DNA of 64,000 bases from DLAJ01 sp964655525 (GCA_964655525.1 CAZZNE010000015.1:1-64000), one strand, 5' to 3'. Shown: positions 34,889 to 45,134, counted from the first letter of the stretch. The notes: a model not told the origin generated them from the sequence alone. Made by a program: numbers and translations.

Positions 34889-36067
34889 TCATGTCAGCGC
34901 ATTCTTCAGCCGTTCCAACGCTTCTGCCAGCACGCTGCGCGGACATGCGACATTCACCCTTTGAAATCCTCTCCCGCACTCTCCGAATATTTTTCCGCTG
35001 TCAAGCCACAGCTTTGCCCGATGAATAATGCGCTCATCCAGTTCTTCCGCGCTTAATCCGGTCTCTCGGCAGTCCAGCCAGACAAGGTAGGTCCCCTCAT
35101 GCTCGATCATGCGGACACCATACAGGTTTTCTTCCACATATTTCCGGGTAAAAGCAATGTTGTCCGCCACATAGGACAGCATTGCCTGATACCATTCCTC
35201 CCCGTCTCTGTATGCCGCCTCGCACGCCACCAGTCCCATCACGCCGAGCTGACTGATGCCTGCCGCATCCATCTGCCTGTAAAACGGATGCCTTAATCCG
35301 TGGTTCGGGATAAAAATGTTTGACAGTACCATGCCCGCAAGATTAAACGTTTTGCTTGGCGACGTACAGGTGATACTGATCTCTTCATATTCCTTTTTCA
35401 ACCCTGCAAAAACAACATGCTCTCCCTGAAAAATAAAATCATGATGGATCTCATCACTGATCACGATGACATGATGCTTCACGCAGAGATCGCCCAGCCT
35501 TGTCAGTTCTTCCCTGCTCCATACTCTTCCGACCGGATTGTGGGGATTACACAATAAAAACAGCTTCACCCGGTTATCCACAATTTTCTTTTCAAAATCG
35601 TCAAAATCAATATGATAACGGTTATCATCACCTAAATATAAGACATTATTTACCACGGTTCTGCCATTGTCTTTGATCACTTCGGAAAACGGATAATACA
35701 CGGGCGGCTGAAGAAGTACGCAGTCTCCCGGCTCGGTATAGGCTTTGACCGCCATGGCGATCGCAAAGACAACCCCGGGCGTTTTTACAAGCCATTGCTC
35801 CCGTGTCTCCCAATTGTGGTGTCTTTTCATCCAATCCCTTACGATCTCAAAATAGGGCGTCTGAACGTCGCTGTAACCAAAGATTCCGTGCTGTACCCGC
35901 TCTGTCAGCGCGTCCTCAATGTAAGAGGACGTCCGAAAATCCATATCCGCCACCCACAGCGGCAGAATATCCTCAGGCATGCCGCGTCTTACGGCAAAAT
36001 CATATTTCAGTGATCTCGTACCTTTTCTGTCAATGATGCGGTCAAAATCAAGATTTCTCTCTGGCAT
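34889..36067 (-). CDS. MalY/PatB-type PLP-dependent C-S lyase
   Basis: 392 residues of fold-type I aminotransferase. LPLWVADMDF near the N-terminus, LCNPHNPVGRVW, VISDEIHHDF and the PLP-binding Lys in TSPSKTFNLAG are diagnostic of the MalY/PatB group, which cleaves cystathionine or cysteine to give H2S, pyruvate and ammonia. ATG 36067 follows GAGGAAACGATAC. The 36068-36345 gap upstream holds no gene; I saw no T-box or riboswitch there. Confidence 0.9.
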   Translation of the reverse strand: MPERNLDFDRIIDRKGTRSLKYDFAVRRGMPEDILPLWVADMDFRTSSYIEDALTERVQHGIFGYSDVQTPYFEIVRDWMKRHHNWETREQWLVKTPGVVFAIAMAVKAYTEPGDCVLLQPPVYYPFSEVIKDNGRTVVNNVLYLGDDNRYHIDFDDFEKKIVDNRVKLFLLCNPHNPVGRVWSREELTRLGDLCVKHHVIVISDEIHHDFIFQGEHVVFAGLKKEYEEISITCTSPSKTFNLAGMVLSNIFIPNHGLRHPFYRQMDAAGISQLGVMGLVACEAAYRDGEEWYQAMLSYVADNIAFTRKYVEENLYGVRMIEHEGTYLVWLDCRETGLSAEELDERIIHRAKLWLDSGKIFGECGRGFQRVNVACPRSVLAEALERLKNALT

Positions 36068-36345
36068 GTATCGTTTCCTCTTCTTTCTTAAAGACTTTAT
36101 CCGGTTCCGCCGCCGGATCTTTCTCCGTTTTGTTGTTCACAATTCCATATCCCAGCTGCTCCGACATGCTTTGTCTATAATTCCTATCGTATTTATATGT
36201 ATTGAATCTTATCACACTTCATGCTCAAATACAACCCATTCTTTTTTCTTAATCCGTAGTAATTTTCGGACAAAAAGAAAAATGCCGTAAACCGCTTACA
36301 TCCACGATTTCCAGCATCCTTAGGGTTGGACTGTTATAGTCTTAA

Positions 36346-36417
36346 CAGCTGATAGGGGAATCGAACCCCTGTTTCCGCCGTGAGAGGGCGGCGTCTTAAC
36401 CGCTTGACCAATCAGCC
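36346..36417 (-). tRNA. tRNA-Glu (anticodon CTC)
   Basis: The acceptor stem GGCTGAT pairs with ATCAGCT (one G-T pair), followed by discriminator G. The anticodon stem CCGCC/GGCGG encloses CTCTCAC, giving CTC. The T-arm has GGGGTTCGATTCCCC. Confidence 0.95.
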
Positions 36418-36449
36418 ATTTCTTAATGCCTTATGCAAAGCACTTGCTT

Positions 36450-36478
36450 ATCATAGTATATTTTTGAAAAAAAAGCAA
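36450..36478 (-). promoter_or_regulatory. Sigma-A promoter of tRNA-Glu
   Basis: Minus strand TTGCTT (36478-36473), 17-base spacer, TATGAT (36455-36450), about 33 bases before the tRNA. Confidence 0.7.
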
Positions 36479-36506
36479 TACCCAATTTCAATTTTTTATA
36501 ACTTTT

Positions 36507-37139
36507 TCAACACTTCATCAAGCCCTGCTCTTCCATTTGATTATAATAAGTCTCCAGCATGAAAAAAATCGTTGCGTAGGCGTACAGATCATAATGCCGC
36601 ACTCCGATCCGCTCCTCGTTCCCGATCTGGGACAGGTTAAACAAAATCCCGCTCCATGTCCCATGCGTTCCCTTTGATGCCGGCGGCATCAATGGAAACC
36701 GCTCAATAATGTGTTTCTTTCGCAATCTCCTGTCTTCCTCGTCAATCCCCCGTATCTCGTCCACTTCACGCAGCATATAAAAGGACAGAAATTTATTTGC
36801 AGCGTAAAATGCGACCAACTCGTTGGCATAGTAAAAAAAGGCCTCCACCGCCTCTCCGTGCTGCTTGATCGCTTCTAACAAATGCCCCTTATGAAAGATC
36901 GGAACAGTCAGAAATGCGCCGCACATGCATGATGCTACCTTATGTCTGTCCAATATCTCAATATCCGTGTTATGGACCTGACGTTTATAAACGACTCTCA
37001 ATTTGGAATATTCGTGAAAAATATCCCGTTTGCACGGATTTAAGTCCCGTTTTTCGATAAACGGTTCACGCTCCAGCATCTCCTGAACAAACGGTGCGAT
37101 CTCCCGATCAAAAATCTCATTAAACAATTCTCTTTTCAT
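36507..37139 (-). CDS. Hypothetical cytoplasmic protein
   Basis: About 210 residues, no signal peptide. It contains KVASCMCGAFLTVPIFHKGH and AFFYYANELVAFYAANKFLS, and is rich in aromatic residues and His. I do not recognise the family. ATG 37139 follows GAGGGATTGTGT. It is the second gene of a pair with the 55-residue protein upstream, 21 bases apart. Confidence 0.6.
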   Translation of the reverse strand: MKRELFNEIFDREIAPFVQEMLEREPFIEKRDLNPCKRDIFHEYSKLRVVYKRQVHNTDIEILDRHKVASCMCGAFLTVPIFHKGHLLEAIKQHGEAVEAFFYYANELVAFYAANKFLSFYMLREVDEIRGIDEEDRRLRKKHIIERFPLMPPASKGTHGTWSGILFNLSQIGNEERIGVRHYDLYAYATIFFMLETYYNQMEEQGLMKC

Positions 37140-37160
37140 ACACAATCCCTCTGCCGTCAG

Positions 37161-37328
37161 TTATTTTTCCTGTGCAACGACCTTCCGGTATGCTTTGTAG
37201 GCATCCTCTATCTTGTAATCCCGATTGTGTGACGTGAGTTCCTTTGACATATACTTCTCATAAGTAACTTTTTTTCCCAGACTCTTATCGTCCTGCAAAT
37301 AGCCCTGTAACCCCTTTGCTTTTCCCAT
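37161..37328 (-). CDS. Small basic protein, 55 residues
   Basis: Starts at ATG 37328 behind AGAGGAAAATGCA and reads MGKAKGLQGYLQDDKSLGKK and on to YKAYRKVVAQEK. It is Lys- and Tyr-rich, without a membrane segment. No family recognised. It is followed directly by the 36507 gene. Confidence 0.6.
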   Translation of the reverse strand: MGKAKGLQGYLQDDKSLGKKVTYEKYMSKELTSHNRDYKIEDAYKAYRKVVAQEK

Positions 37329-37540
37329 TGCATTTTCCTCTTTTGTCCGAGAGCCCGATCCGAGCTTTCTCCCGATCGGACTTATCACGATCTGAACCTA
37401 TGCATCTTTTTTATTATGGCATAATTCCGACTATTTGCATACCCCGCCATAAGTCCTAATTTTGCCCTTCAGATCTCAATACCAAATTGATAACGACATG
37501 GCCTGCAAGATTGATGACAGCTAACTTTCATAAAGAAGCA

Positions 37541-40500
37541 TTACGATACAAAATCAAACAGGCTGAGTTGATTCGAAAGCGGAATATCACCAAGCAGTCC
37601 CATTTCCGCCATCTCGTCCACGCATTTCTTCGGCGTCTTCGTCCGGTCATAAAAATCGTCCCTGGATAAAAAAGGACCATCCTTTGCCGCCTCGACAATG
37701 GCGTCCGCGATTGCCTCGGATACGCCGTCAATGCTTGTTAAAGCAGGCATGATCTTTCCGTCGTCCGTCACCGTAAATAAGCGCGACTGTGCCTTAAAAA
37801 TATCGATCGGCTCAAATTCATAGCCGCGCGCATACATTTCCTGTACGATCTTCATATCGCCGTACGCATCCTGCTCCTTGTTGGCAAGCGTGTCCATGCG
37901 CTTTTTATAATCGCTCATGATGCTCTCTAAATGCGCCCGTCCCCTGCACATGAGCGCATAGGAAAACGCCTTTGCACGGATGGAAAAATACGCCGCGTAA
38001 TAAGCCAGCGGATAATTGACCTTACAATATGCGATACGCCATGCCATCATGACATACGCGGCGGCATGCGCTTTCGGGAACATGTACTTGATCTTTTTGC
38101 ACGACCAGATATACCAGTCCGGCACATCATGCTCTAACATGACCTGCTCCATCTCATCGGTTAAGCCCTTTCCTTTCCGCACCTTCTCCATGATCGTAAA
38201 CGCCTGCTCGCTCTCGATTCCTTTTTGAATGAGATAGATCATAATGTCGTCACGGGTACAGATCGCAGTGGAGATTGTCGCCTTTCCTTCCTCGATCAGC
38301 GTCTGCGCATTGCCGAGCCACACATCCGTTCCGTGGGACAGCCCGGAAATCCGCACCAGATCGGAAAAGGACTGCGGTTTCGTGTCCTTTAACATCTGAA
38401 TGACGAACTCGGTTCCGAATTCGGGAATCCCGAGCGAACCCATCTCACATCCACCGATCTCATCCGGCGTGATACCGAGCGCCTCCGTCGAGGAAAATAA
38501 GGACATGACCTGCTTATCGTCTAACGGGATCTTCGTCGGATCGACACCCGTTAAGTCCTGCAGCATCCTGATCATCGTCGGATCATCGTGCCCCAGAATG
38601 TCAAGCTTTAGCAGGTTATGGTCAATGGAGTGATAGTCAAAATGCGTCGTGATGATCGGCGTTGTCATATCATTCGCGGGATGCTGCACCGGCGTAAATG
38701 AGTTGATCTCCTCCCCGACCGGAAGCACGACGATGCCGCCCGGATGCTGCCCGGTCGTGCGCCTGACGCCCGTACAGCCGATGGAAAGGCGGTTGATCTC
38801 GCTTGCGCGCTTCCTGACACCGCGCTCCTCAAAGTACTTGCGCACATATCCGTACGCCGTTTTATCCGCAACCGCGCCGATCGTACCCGCGCGGTAAGTC
38901 TGTCCATAACCGAAGATCACTTCCGTATATTTATGCGCCTTGCTCTGATATTCGCCGGAAAAATTCAAGTCAATATCCGGCTCTTTGTTGCCCTTAAATC
39001 CTAGGAATGTCTCAAACGGGATGTCAAATCCGTCCTTGACGAGCGGCTTGCCGCATTTCGGACAGATCTTATCCGGCATATCACAGCCGCTCCTGCCGGA
39101 AAATGCCGCAACCTCCTCGGAATCAAAATCCGTATAGAAACAATTGGCGCAGCGGTAATGCGGCGCAAGGGAATTGACCTCCGTGATTCCCGCCATGAAC
39201 GCCACAAACGAGGAGCCGACCGAACCGCGCGAGCCGACCAGATAACCGTCCTCAACCGACTTCCACACAAGCTTCTGCGCAATGATATACATAACGGCAA
39301 AGCCGTTTGAAATAATGGAGTTTAATTCTCTTTTGAGCCGCTTCTCCACGATCTCAGGCAGATTTTCCCCGTAAAGCTCATGCGCTCTGTTATAGCAGAT
39401 GTCCGTTAAGATCTGATCGCTGTTTTCAATGACCGGCGGGCACTTATCAGGGCGCACGGGCGATATGTACTCGCACATATCCGCAATGAGATTCGTATTC
39501 GTGATCACGATCTCCTCCGCCTTTTCGGGCGGTAGATAAGAAAATTCCGCAAGCATTTCCTCCGTCGTCCGGAGGTAAAGCGGCGCCTGCTCGTCCGCGT
39601 CTGGAAATCCCTGCCCCGCCATCAGGATTCGGCGGTAAATCTCATCCTCGGGATTCAAAAAATGAACGTCGCAGGTCGCAACAACAGGCTTGCAAAACTG
39701 CTCGCCGAGCGCAATGATCCTTTTGTTTAAGGCGATCAGATCTTCCTCGCTGTTTACATTGGAAATCTTTTCGTCACGGATCATAAACCGGTTGTTGCCA
39801 ATCGGCTGTACCTCAAGATAATCATAAAAACGGACGATCCGGCTGATGTCCTCCTCCGACTTTTCCTCCACGATCGCGCGGAACAGCTCTCCCGCCTCGC
39901 ACGCGCTTCCAATGATCAGCCCCTCGCGGTATTTCATGAGGAGACTTTTCGGCATTTTCGGACGGCGGCTGAAATAGTTCAGATGCGATTCCGAAATCAG
40001 CTTGTATAAGTTGATGCGCCCCGTATCATTTTTTGCCAAAACAATGACGTGGTATGCATGCAGCTTTCTGACTGCCTCCACGTTTGATGCGCCGAGCGCA
40101 TTGATCTTTATAAGGTCGTCCGCGCCCTGCTCTTTGCACATTGCAAGAAACCGGACGAAAATCTCCGCCGTCGCTTCCGCATCATTGACTGCGCGGTGAT
40201 GCCCCTCCAGTGAAATATTTAATTTCTTACAGATCGTATCGAGCGTGAATTTACTCAATTCCGGCAGCAGGGCACGCGCAAGCCCGACCGTATCTAAATA
40301 AGTATAGTCCGTGCCAAAGCCCTGTCTTTTACAATTTTCCTTCAAAAAGCTCATATCAAAATCCGCATTGTGCGCCACCATTACCGCACCTTCGCAGAAG
40401 GAGACGAACTCCGGCAATACCTGTTCGATCATGGGCGCATCCATCACCATACTGTCATGGATGTTCGTCAGTTTTTCGATCTCATACGGAATCGGCACAT

Positions 40501-42172
40501 CGGGATTCACAAACGTCGAAAACCGCGCCGTAATCTTTCCGTTTTCCACCCTGACCGCACCAATCTCAATGATACGGTTGGATACCGGGGAAAATCCCGT
40601 CGTCTCTAAGTCAAACACCACATAAGCGCCGTCTAACGGGTATTCCTTCGGATTGGTAACGATCTGCTTTAAATCATCGACCAGATACCCTTCCACACCG
40701 TAAATCGGCTTAAATCCGGCAGGCAGCTTATCCAACGCATGATTCGCCTCGGGAAATGCCTGTACATCGCCGTGATCGGTGATCGCCATCGCGCTCATGC
40801 CCCAGCGGCCCGCGCACTTTAACAGATCAGCGACGTCGGAAACACCGTCCATATCGCTCATCTTTGTATGACAATGCAGCTCCACACGCTTGCGCACACT
40901 GTAATCCATGCGCGGCTTGCGGGTATCCGTGCTTTTTTTGATTCCGAAGATTGAACCGATCGTGAGCTCTCCGTCGAACCGGTCAAGCTGGGTCACGCCC
41001 TTGAGCTTCACAAATTCATTCTGCTTGAATTGATCTTTTACTTCTTCAAACTGCTCGTTTTTGAAAAACATTTTCACCGTGATCGTATCGGTAAAATCCG
41101 TGAGATCAAAGATCAAAATGGTTTTTTCGTTCTTGATCGCGCGCGGATCCACTCTTGTGAGCATGCCCGAGACAACGACCTCCTCCATCTCACCCTGAAT
41201 TTCGTCAAGCCGCATCGGCTCGTCGTCAAAATCACGCCCCCAGATGACATCGGGATTGTCCGTGCGCCTGCCGCTTTTGGCATAACCGCCCTTGGAAAAG
41301 TCTCTGCCGGACGCTCCTCTCTCCGCGTTTCGCGCTTTGAACGGTTTTCCCTGCGCCGCCTGTCCTGATTCCTGCGATGCGCCGCCTGTCCCGTGCGCGG
41401 GATTCGGGGAACCCGCACCCTGCTTCTGTCCTGATTCCCGGGATTCATTCCGCGCAGTCACATTCGCTGCGCCCTTCGATACGCCGCCTGCTCCCTGTGC
41501 CGTACCGCCCGCTTCCTGCGCCGCAGAATCAGCCGCGTCACCCAGACTGTTTTCTATGTAGGCGCCTTCTGTCTGTGCGCCTGATGCCGACGCTCCCGTG
41601 CGGCTCACAATGCCCATGACCTCCCTGCGAAGCCGCTCCTCATCCTCCTGCCTGTGCTTGTTCACCGCTGCCTCGCGATAGGTAATCCCCGCCTCCGCAT
41701 GCATGGAAAAGCGTTTTTGCAGAAGGTTATCCAAAATATGCTTTAAGTCCCGCTCTTTCCCGCGCGCAAGCACGGTATCCTCCACCTCCACGACAAGCTC
41801 ATGTTCGTCCGGATAGGAAAAATGTGCTTTTTTCATCATGGAAAAAAGCACATGATCGTAAGCGCGCAGTTCTAAAAGGAGGCTGTCATAATACGCCTCC
41901 ATAAGCTTTTTTAAGTCATACTGCGCAGAAAGGACATAGCGTTCCAGCAGGCGCACAGTCATGTTCGCCCGCGAAAAAAGCTGTTTTTTGATCTCCCGCT
42001 CGGCATAAAAAATATCTTCCTTTTGCAGCAGACGCTCTGAAAAAAGATACACGCGCAGCATATCCTTATTCCGTGTTGTGCTGACGCGCTCCACAGAGAC
42101 CGGCTCAAAATGTGCGCTGACTGTCTGATTCAGTTTGAGTGAGGGAAACACCTCAAAAAAGCTTTTTGCCAT
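37541..42172 (-). CDS. polC: DNA polymerase III alpha subunit, PolC type
   Basis: 1543 residues, longer than the usual 1430-1460. N-terminal region (1-190), OB domain (about 320-420, GRDFDDEPMRLDEIQGEMEE onward), PHP domain with ELHCHTKMSDMDGVS, inserted DEDDh exonuclease starting VVFDLETTGFSP, second PHP part, then the C-family polymerase palm with KEPDIDLNFSGEYQ and the GYVRKYFEERG fingers. PolC is the leading-strand replicase of low-GC Gram-positives. Extra length comes from an Ala-Gly-Gln-Ser-rich linker at about 195-310 before the OB domain. Starts 2 bases after the ispG stop with GAGGAGTAATC. Confidence 0.97.
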   Translation of the reverse strand: MAKSFFEVFPSLKLNQTVSAHFEPVSVERVSTTRNKDMLRVYLFSERLLQKEDIFYAEREIKKQLFSRANMTVRLLERYVLSAQYDLKKLMEAYYDSLLLELRAYDHVLFSMMKKAHFSYPDEHELVVEVEDTVLARGKERDLKHILDNLLQKRFSMHAEAGITYREAAVNKHRQEDEERLRREVMGIVSRTGASASGAQTEGAYIENSLGDAADSAAQEAGGTAQGAGGVSKGAANVTARNESRESGQKQGAGSPNPAHGTGGASQESGQAAQGKPFKARNAERGASGRDFSKGGYAKSGRRTDNPDVIWGRDFDDEPMRLDEIQGEMEEVVVSGMLTRVDPRAIKNEKTILIFDLTDFTDTITVKMFFKNEQFEEVKDQFKQNEFVKLKGVTQLDRFDGELTIGSIFGIKKSTDTRKPRMDYSVRKRVELHCHTKMSDMDGVSDVADLLKCAGRWGMSAMAITDHGDVQAFPEANHALDKLPAGFKPIYGVEGYLVDDLKQIVTNPKEYPLDGAYVVFDLETTGFSPVSNRIIEIGAVRVENGKITARFSTFVNPDVPIPYEIEKLTNIHDSMVMDAPMIEQVLPEFVSFCEGAVMVAHNADFDMSFLKENCKRQGFGTDYTYLDTVGLARALLPELSKFTLDTICKKLNISLEGHHRAVNDAEATAEIFVRFLAMCKEQGADDLIKINALGASNVEAVRKLHAYHVIVLAKNDTGRINLYKLISESHLNYFSRRPKMPKSLLMKYREGLIIGSACEAGELFRAIVEEKSEEDISRIVRFYDYLEVQPIGNNRFMIRDEKISNVNSEEDLIALNKRIIALGEQFCKPVVATCDVHFLNPEDEIYRRILMAGQGFPDADEQAPLYLRTTEEMLAEFSYLPPEKAEEIVITNTNLIADMCEYISPVRPDKCPPVIENSDQILTDICYNRAHELYGENLPEIVEKRLKRELNSIISNGFAVMYIIAQKLVWKSVEDGYLVGSRGSVGSSFVAFMAGITEVNSLAPHYRCANCFYTDFDSEEVAAFSGRSGCDMPDKICPKCGKPLVKDGFDIPFETFLGFKGNKEPDIDLNFSGEYQSKAHKYTEVIFGYGQTYRAGTIGAVADKTAYGYVRKYFEERGVRKRASEINRLSIGCTGVRRTTGQHPGGIVVLPVGEEINSFTPVQHPANDMTTPIITTHFDYHSIDHNLLKLDILGHDDPTMIRMLQDLTGVDPTKIPLDDKQVMSLFSSTEALGITPDEIGGCEMGSLGIPEFGTEFVIQMLKDTKPQSFSDLVRISGLSHGTDVWLGNAQTLIEEGKATISTAICTRDDIMIYLIQKGIESEQAFTIMEKVRKGKGLTDEMEQVMLEHDVPDWYIWSCKKIKYMFPKAHAAAYVMMAWRIAYCKVNYPLAYYAAYFSIRAKAFSYALMCRGRAHLESIMSDYKKRMDTLANKEQDAYGDMKIVQEMYARGYEFEPIDIFKAQSRLFTVTDDGKIMPALTSIDGVSEAIADAIVEAAKDGPFLSRDDFYDRTKTPKKCVDEMAEMGLLGDIPLSNQLSLFDFVS

Positions 42173-42174
42173 GA

Positions 42175-43236
42175 TTACTCCTCATTCCAGTTTAACAGCT
42201 CGTCCCTTAAAACAGAAAGCAGTTGTTCCTCCGGCACTTTTCTCACGATCTCACCCTTTTTGATCAGGAGACCTTCTCCGTCACCGCCTGCGATGCCGAT
42301 GTCTGCTTCCCGCGCTTCTCCGGGACCGTTTACGGCGCAGCCCATCACGGCAACCTTGATATTTAACGGAATATCCTGCACCATTTCCTCGACTTTGTTC
42401 GCCAGTCCGATCAGATCGATCCTCGTTCTTCCGCAAGTCGGGCAGGAAACGACCTCAATACCGCCCGTACGAAGCCCCATATTGCGCAGGATCATTTTGG
42501 CGCTCTTTACTTCCTCCACGGGATCGCCCGTCAAAGAAACGCGGATCGTGTCGCCGATCCCCTCATACAGAATCACACCAAGCCCAAGCGCAGACTTGAT
42601 ATTACCGCTTGTCAGCGTTCCCGACTCCGTAATGCCGACATGCAGCGGATAATCGGTTTTTTCCGCAATCAGCTCATGCGCTTTAATGGAAAAAAGAACA
42701 TCCGAGGACTTGATGCTGATGACGATCCTGTCATAATCAAACTCCTCGATCATGCGCACCTTTAAAAGGGCGCTCTCTACAATGCCTTCCGGCGTCACGC
42801 CCCCGTATTTTGCAATCATTTCGCGTTCCAGGCTGCCGCCGTTCACGCCGACGCGGATTGGAACATTCCGCTCTCTTGCCGCATCCACAACCGCCTTCAC
42901 GTTTTCCTTGGAACCGATATTTCCCGGATTGATGCGGATCTTGTCCGCGCCGTTTTCGATCGCCGCGATTGCCATACGGTAGTCAAAATGAATATCCGCC
43001 ACGAGCGGAATCCGGATCTGTTTTTTGATCTCTGCGATTGCCTGCGCCGCTTCTTTATTCGGTACGGTGCAGCGGACAATCTCACAGCCTGCCGCCTCCA
43101 ACCGATGAATCTGCTGCACGGTCGCCTGCACGTCCTCCGTCCGCGTATTCGTCATGGATTGTATTAAGATCGGATTGCCGCCGCCGATCAGGCGGTCTCC
43201 GATTTGTATCACCTTTGTCTGCTCTCTTTTCGTCAT
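42175..43236 (-). CDS. ispG: 4-hydroxy-3-methylbut-2-enyl diphosphate synthase IspG
   Basis: About 353 residues. N-terminal TIM barrel beginning KVIQIGDRLIGGGNPILIQS with VADIHFDYRMA; C-terminal iron-sulfur domain with CPTCGRTRIDL and VAVMGCAVNGPGEA, whose three Cys bind the 4Fe-4S cluster. It converts MEcPP to HMBPP in the MEP pathway, the same pathway as dxr in this window. ATG 43236 has better spacing from GAGGG than the adjacent ATG 43239. Confidence 0.97.
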   Translation of the reverse strand: MTKREQTKVIQIGDRLIGGGNPILIQSMTNTRTEDVQATVQQIHRLEAAGCEIVRCTVPNKEAAQAIAEIKKQIRIPLVADIHFDYRMAIAAIENGADKIRINPGNIGSKENVKAVVDAARERNVPIRVGVNGGSLEREMIAKYGGVTPEGIVESALLKVRMIEEFDYDRIVISIKSSDVLFSIKAHELIAEKTDYPLHVGITESGTLTSGNIKSALGLGVILYEGIGDTIRVSLTGDPVEEVKSAKMILRNMGLRTGGIEVVSCPTCGRTRIDLIGLANKVEEMVQDIPLNIKVAVMGCAVNGPGEAREADIGIAGGDGEGLLIKKGEIVRKVPEEQLLSVLRDELLNWNEE

Positions 43237-43356
43237 CATGCACCCTCATTCCCGCGATTCGTTTTCCGCAAAGCGGATTTACTCCATTATAGCAGTTTCT
43301 TCTATTGTTTTCCACCGGGATTTGAAAGTCGGATCCATACTTACATTATGTCCCCA

Positions 43357-43860
43357 TCATCCGCCTCCGATCAGCACAAATTTTCTGCTGTAGCGCATCC
43401 GCCCGTCGCTTCCTTTTGCCCGAAAACGCACAAAGATCATGGCATCCTCTTCCTCCCGTGGATCAACATAAACCTGTTCCGCCGCCTTTGTCCATGCGCC
43501 GTCATTTTGACAAATCTCATATTCCCATGCATCATTTGGAAACACAAAATACAGTCCCTCCGCCAAAACGGCAGGATGCGCCGATGAAAGTATGCGTTTT
43601 ACGCCGTTTGTATCATAAATGGTCATAAAAAGCGCCCCCATCGCTGCTTCGCCCTTATCTTTACCGCTCTCATAACAGGAACTGTCCGTCAGCCCTTTGC
43701 CATACACAGCCTGACTTACAGGCACATATCCCACACGCTCTTCGCAAAGCAAATAAATAAACATGGATAGAAAACAAGCGCATAACACCCCTACAGTATG
43801 CAGCAAATCCACTTTTTTGTGATTTTTGTGGCAGACGCGCCACGGCAGAAAACACTTCAT
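43357..43860 (-). CDS. Hypothetical secreted or membrane-anchored protein
   Basis: 167 residues. One N-terminal hydrophobic segment (about 20-40, TVGVLCACFLSMFIYLLC) after a basic stretch, so a membrane anchor or signal. The exported part has GLYFVFPNDAWEYEICQNDG and a C-terminal RYSRKFVLIGGG, possibly a beta-sandwich. No family recognised. It lies between rseP and ispG, where this gene cluster usually has no extra gene, and has a terminator just upstream. Confidence 0.55.
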   Translation of the reverse strand: MKCFLPWRVCHKNHKKVDLLHTVGVLCACFLSMFIYLLCEERVGYVPVSQAVYGKGLTDSSCYESGKDKGEAAMGALFMTIYDTNGVKRILSSAHPAVLAEGLYFVFPNDAWEYEICQNDGAWTKAAEQVYVDPREEEDAMIFVRFRAKGSDGRMRYSRKFVLIGGG

Positions 43861-43973
43861 AAAGAATACCTCAGATCAGCATTTTTATTATATCCCCCTC
43901 CCGCATCCTCCGCTATCGGCAGAATGACGATTTTTTCCATGCCTTACTTTCCCGCTGTTTCCGGCATAAAAAA

Positions 43974-43999
43974 GAAGTGTCCCGCATTCGGAACACCTC
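43974..43999 (-). terminator. Terminator after rseP
   Basis: GAAGTGTCCC (43974-43983) pairs with GGAACACCTC (43990-43999, one mismatch), followed on the minus strand by a T-run. It splits the cluster into an rpsB/pyrH-to-rseP part and an ispG-polC part. Confidence 0.75.
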
Positions 44000-44036
44000 A
44001 TTTTTTGTGCAATCTGTCAGCTTGCTGCGGGATATT

Positions 44037-45134
44037 TCACTTGAGCAGCCGCATAATATCATTATACATGACGAATACCATGAGCGCAAGCAGCATGATC
44101 ACCCCGATAAAGTGTACGACCGCCTCCTTGTCGCGCGGTACCGGCTTCCCACGGATTGCCTCAATAAATGCGAATACAAGCCTGCCGCCGTCCAGTGCAG
44201 GGAGCGGAAGCAGATTAACAACTCCAAGGTTCGCACTCAATAAGATCGCAAAGTTCAGCATACTCGCGATCAGCGTTAAAATGCCGTACTCGGACGCTTC
44301 ATCATAAACCTCGCCGACCACCTGCGCCATGCCGACCGGCCCGGAAAGATCCTTGACGGATGCCTCCCCCCGAAACAGCATGAACAGACTCTTATAAGTA
44401 ACTTTGATCCAGTAACGGACCTCATAATATCCCGCCTTGATCGTGTCGATCGGACTGCATTTTTCATAAATGCCGCCCGTAAGACCCATGTAATATCGTC
44501 CCGCCTGCTCATCATAACGCGGTGTGATCGTTGTCGTATAGCGCTCCCCGTCCCGCTCATAGACAACCTTCACATCCCTGCCCTGATTCAGCTGCGAAAA
44601 TATTGTTACTTCACGGTAAAGATGCACCCTCTCCCCGTTTAGGGAAATGATCTCATCCCCTGCCATTAATCCCGCCTCTTCAGCCGGATAGCCCTCCACG
44701 ACGCTGATCAGCTTTGTACCGTCAGTGCCGGACATTCCGACAACGATCAGGGAAAAGAAAAATGCAAGCAAAAAATTAAAGATCGGCCCCGCCGCATAGG
44801 TCGCGATCCGCACCCACACGCTTGCCGCCTGTAGCGAGCGATCCCGTTCCGTGTCTGGAATCAGTTCCTGTGCCTGTGCTGCGTCCTCTTCTTTTTTCTT
44901 TTTTTCTGACTCATCCAGCCCGTCCTCATTCTCGAAAATACAGGCGCCGCCAAGCGGCAGCAGACGCCATGTGTAAAGCGTCTCTTTTCCCTGCCGTTTC
45001 AGCAAGATCGGTCCGGCGCCTACGGTAAACTCCACCACACGGACACCGTTCGCCTTCGCGATCAAAAAATGACCGAATTCATGTGCGATGACGACCACCG
45101 CAAATATCACGAGAAACCATAAAATTTTTATCAT
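44037..45134 (-). CDS. rseP: Site-2 intramembrane metalloprotease RseP
   Basis: 365 residues. Zinc motif HEFGH at residues 18-22 in the first helix, a PDZ domain (about 160-230: GYPAEEAGLMAGDEIISLNG), and the third ligand region LLPLPALDGGR near the C-terminus. Site-2 proteases cut anti-sigma factors or signal peptide remnants within the membrane. ATG overlaps the dxr stop in an ATGA. The loop after the first helices has an unusual Lys/Glu-rich insert (ESEKKKKEEDAA). Confidence 0.95.
   Translation of the reverse strand: MIKILWFLVIFAVVVIAHEFGHFLIAKANGVRVVEFTVGAGPILLKRQGKETLYTWRLLPLGGACIFENEDGLDESEKKKKEEDAAQAQELIPDTERDRSLQAASVWVRIATYAAGPIFNFLLAFFFSLIVVGMSGTDGTKLISVVEGYPAEEAGLMAGDEIISLNGERVHLYREVTIFSQLNQGRDVKVVYERDGERYTTTITPRYDEQAGRYYMGLTGGIYEKCSPIDTIKAGYYEVRYWIKVTYKSLFMLFRGEASVKDLSGPVGMAQVVGEVYDEASEYGILTLIASMLNFAILLSANLGVVNLLPLPALDGGRLVFAFIEAIRGKPVPRDKEAVVHFIGVIMLLALMVFVMYNDIMRLLK

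Noticed and set aside
36068..36345. T-box or SAM riboswitch upstream of the MalY-type gene
   Set aside because: No T-box core sequence or recognisable riboswitch stems were found on the minus strand.
43906..43920. GCCGATAG as a sigma-28 -10 box before the 43357 gene
   Set aside because: There is no TAAA at 14-17 bases upstream; the match to the -10 alone is weak.
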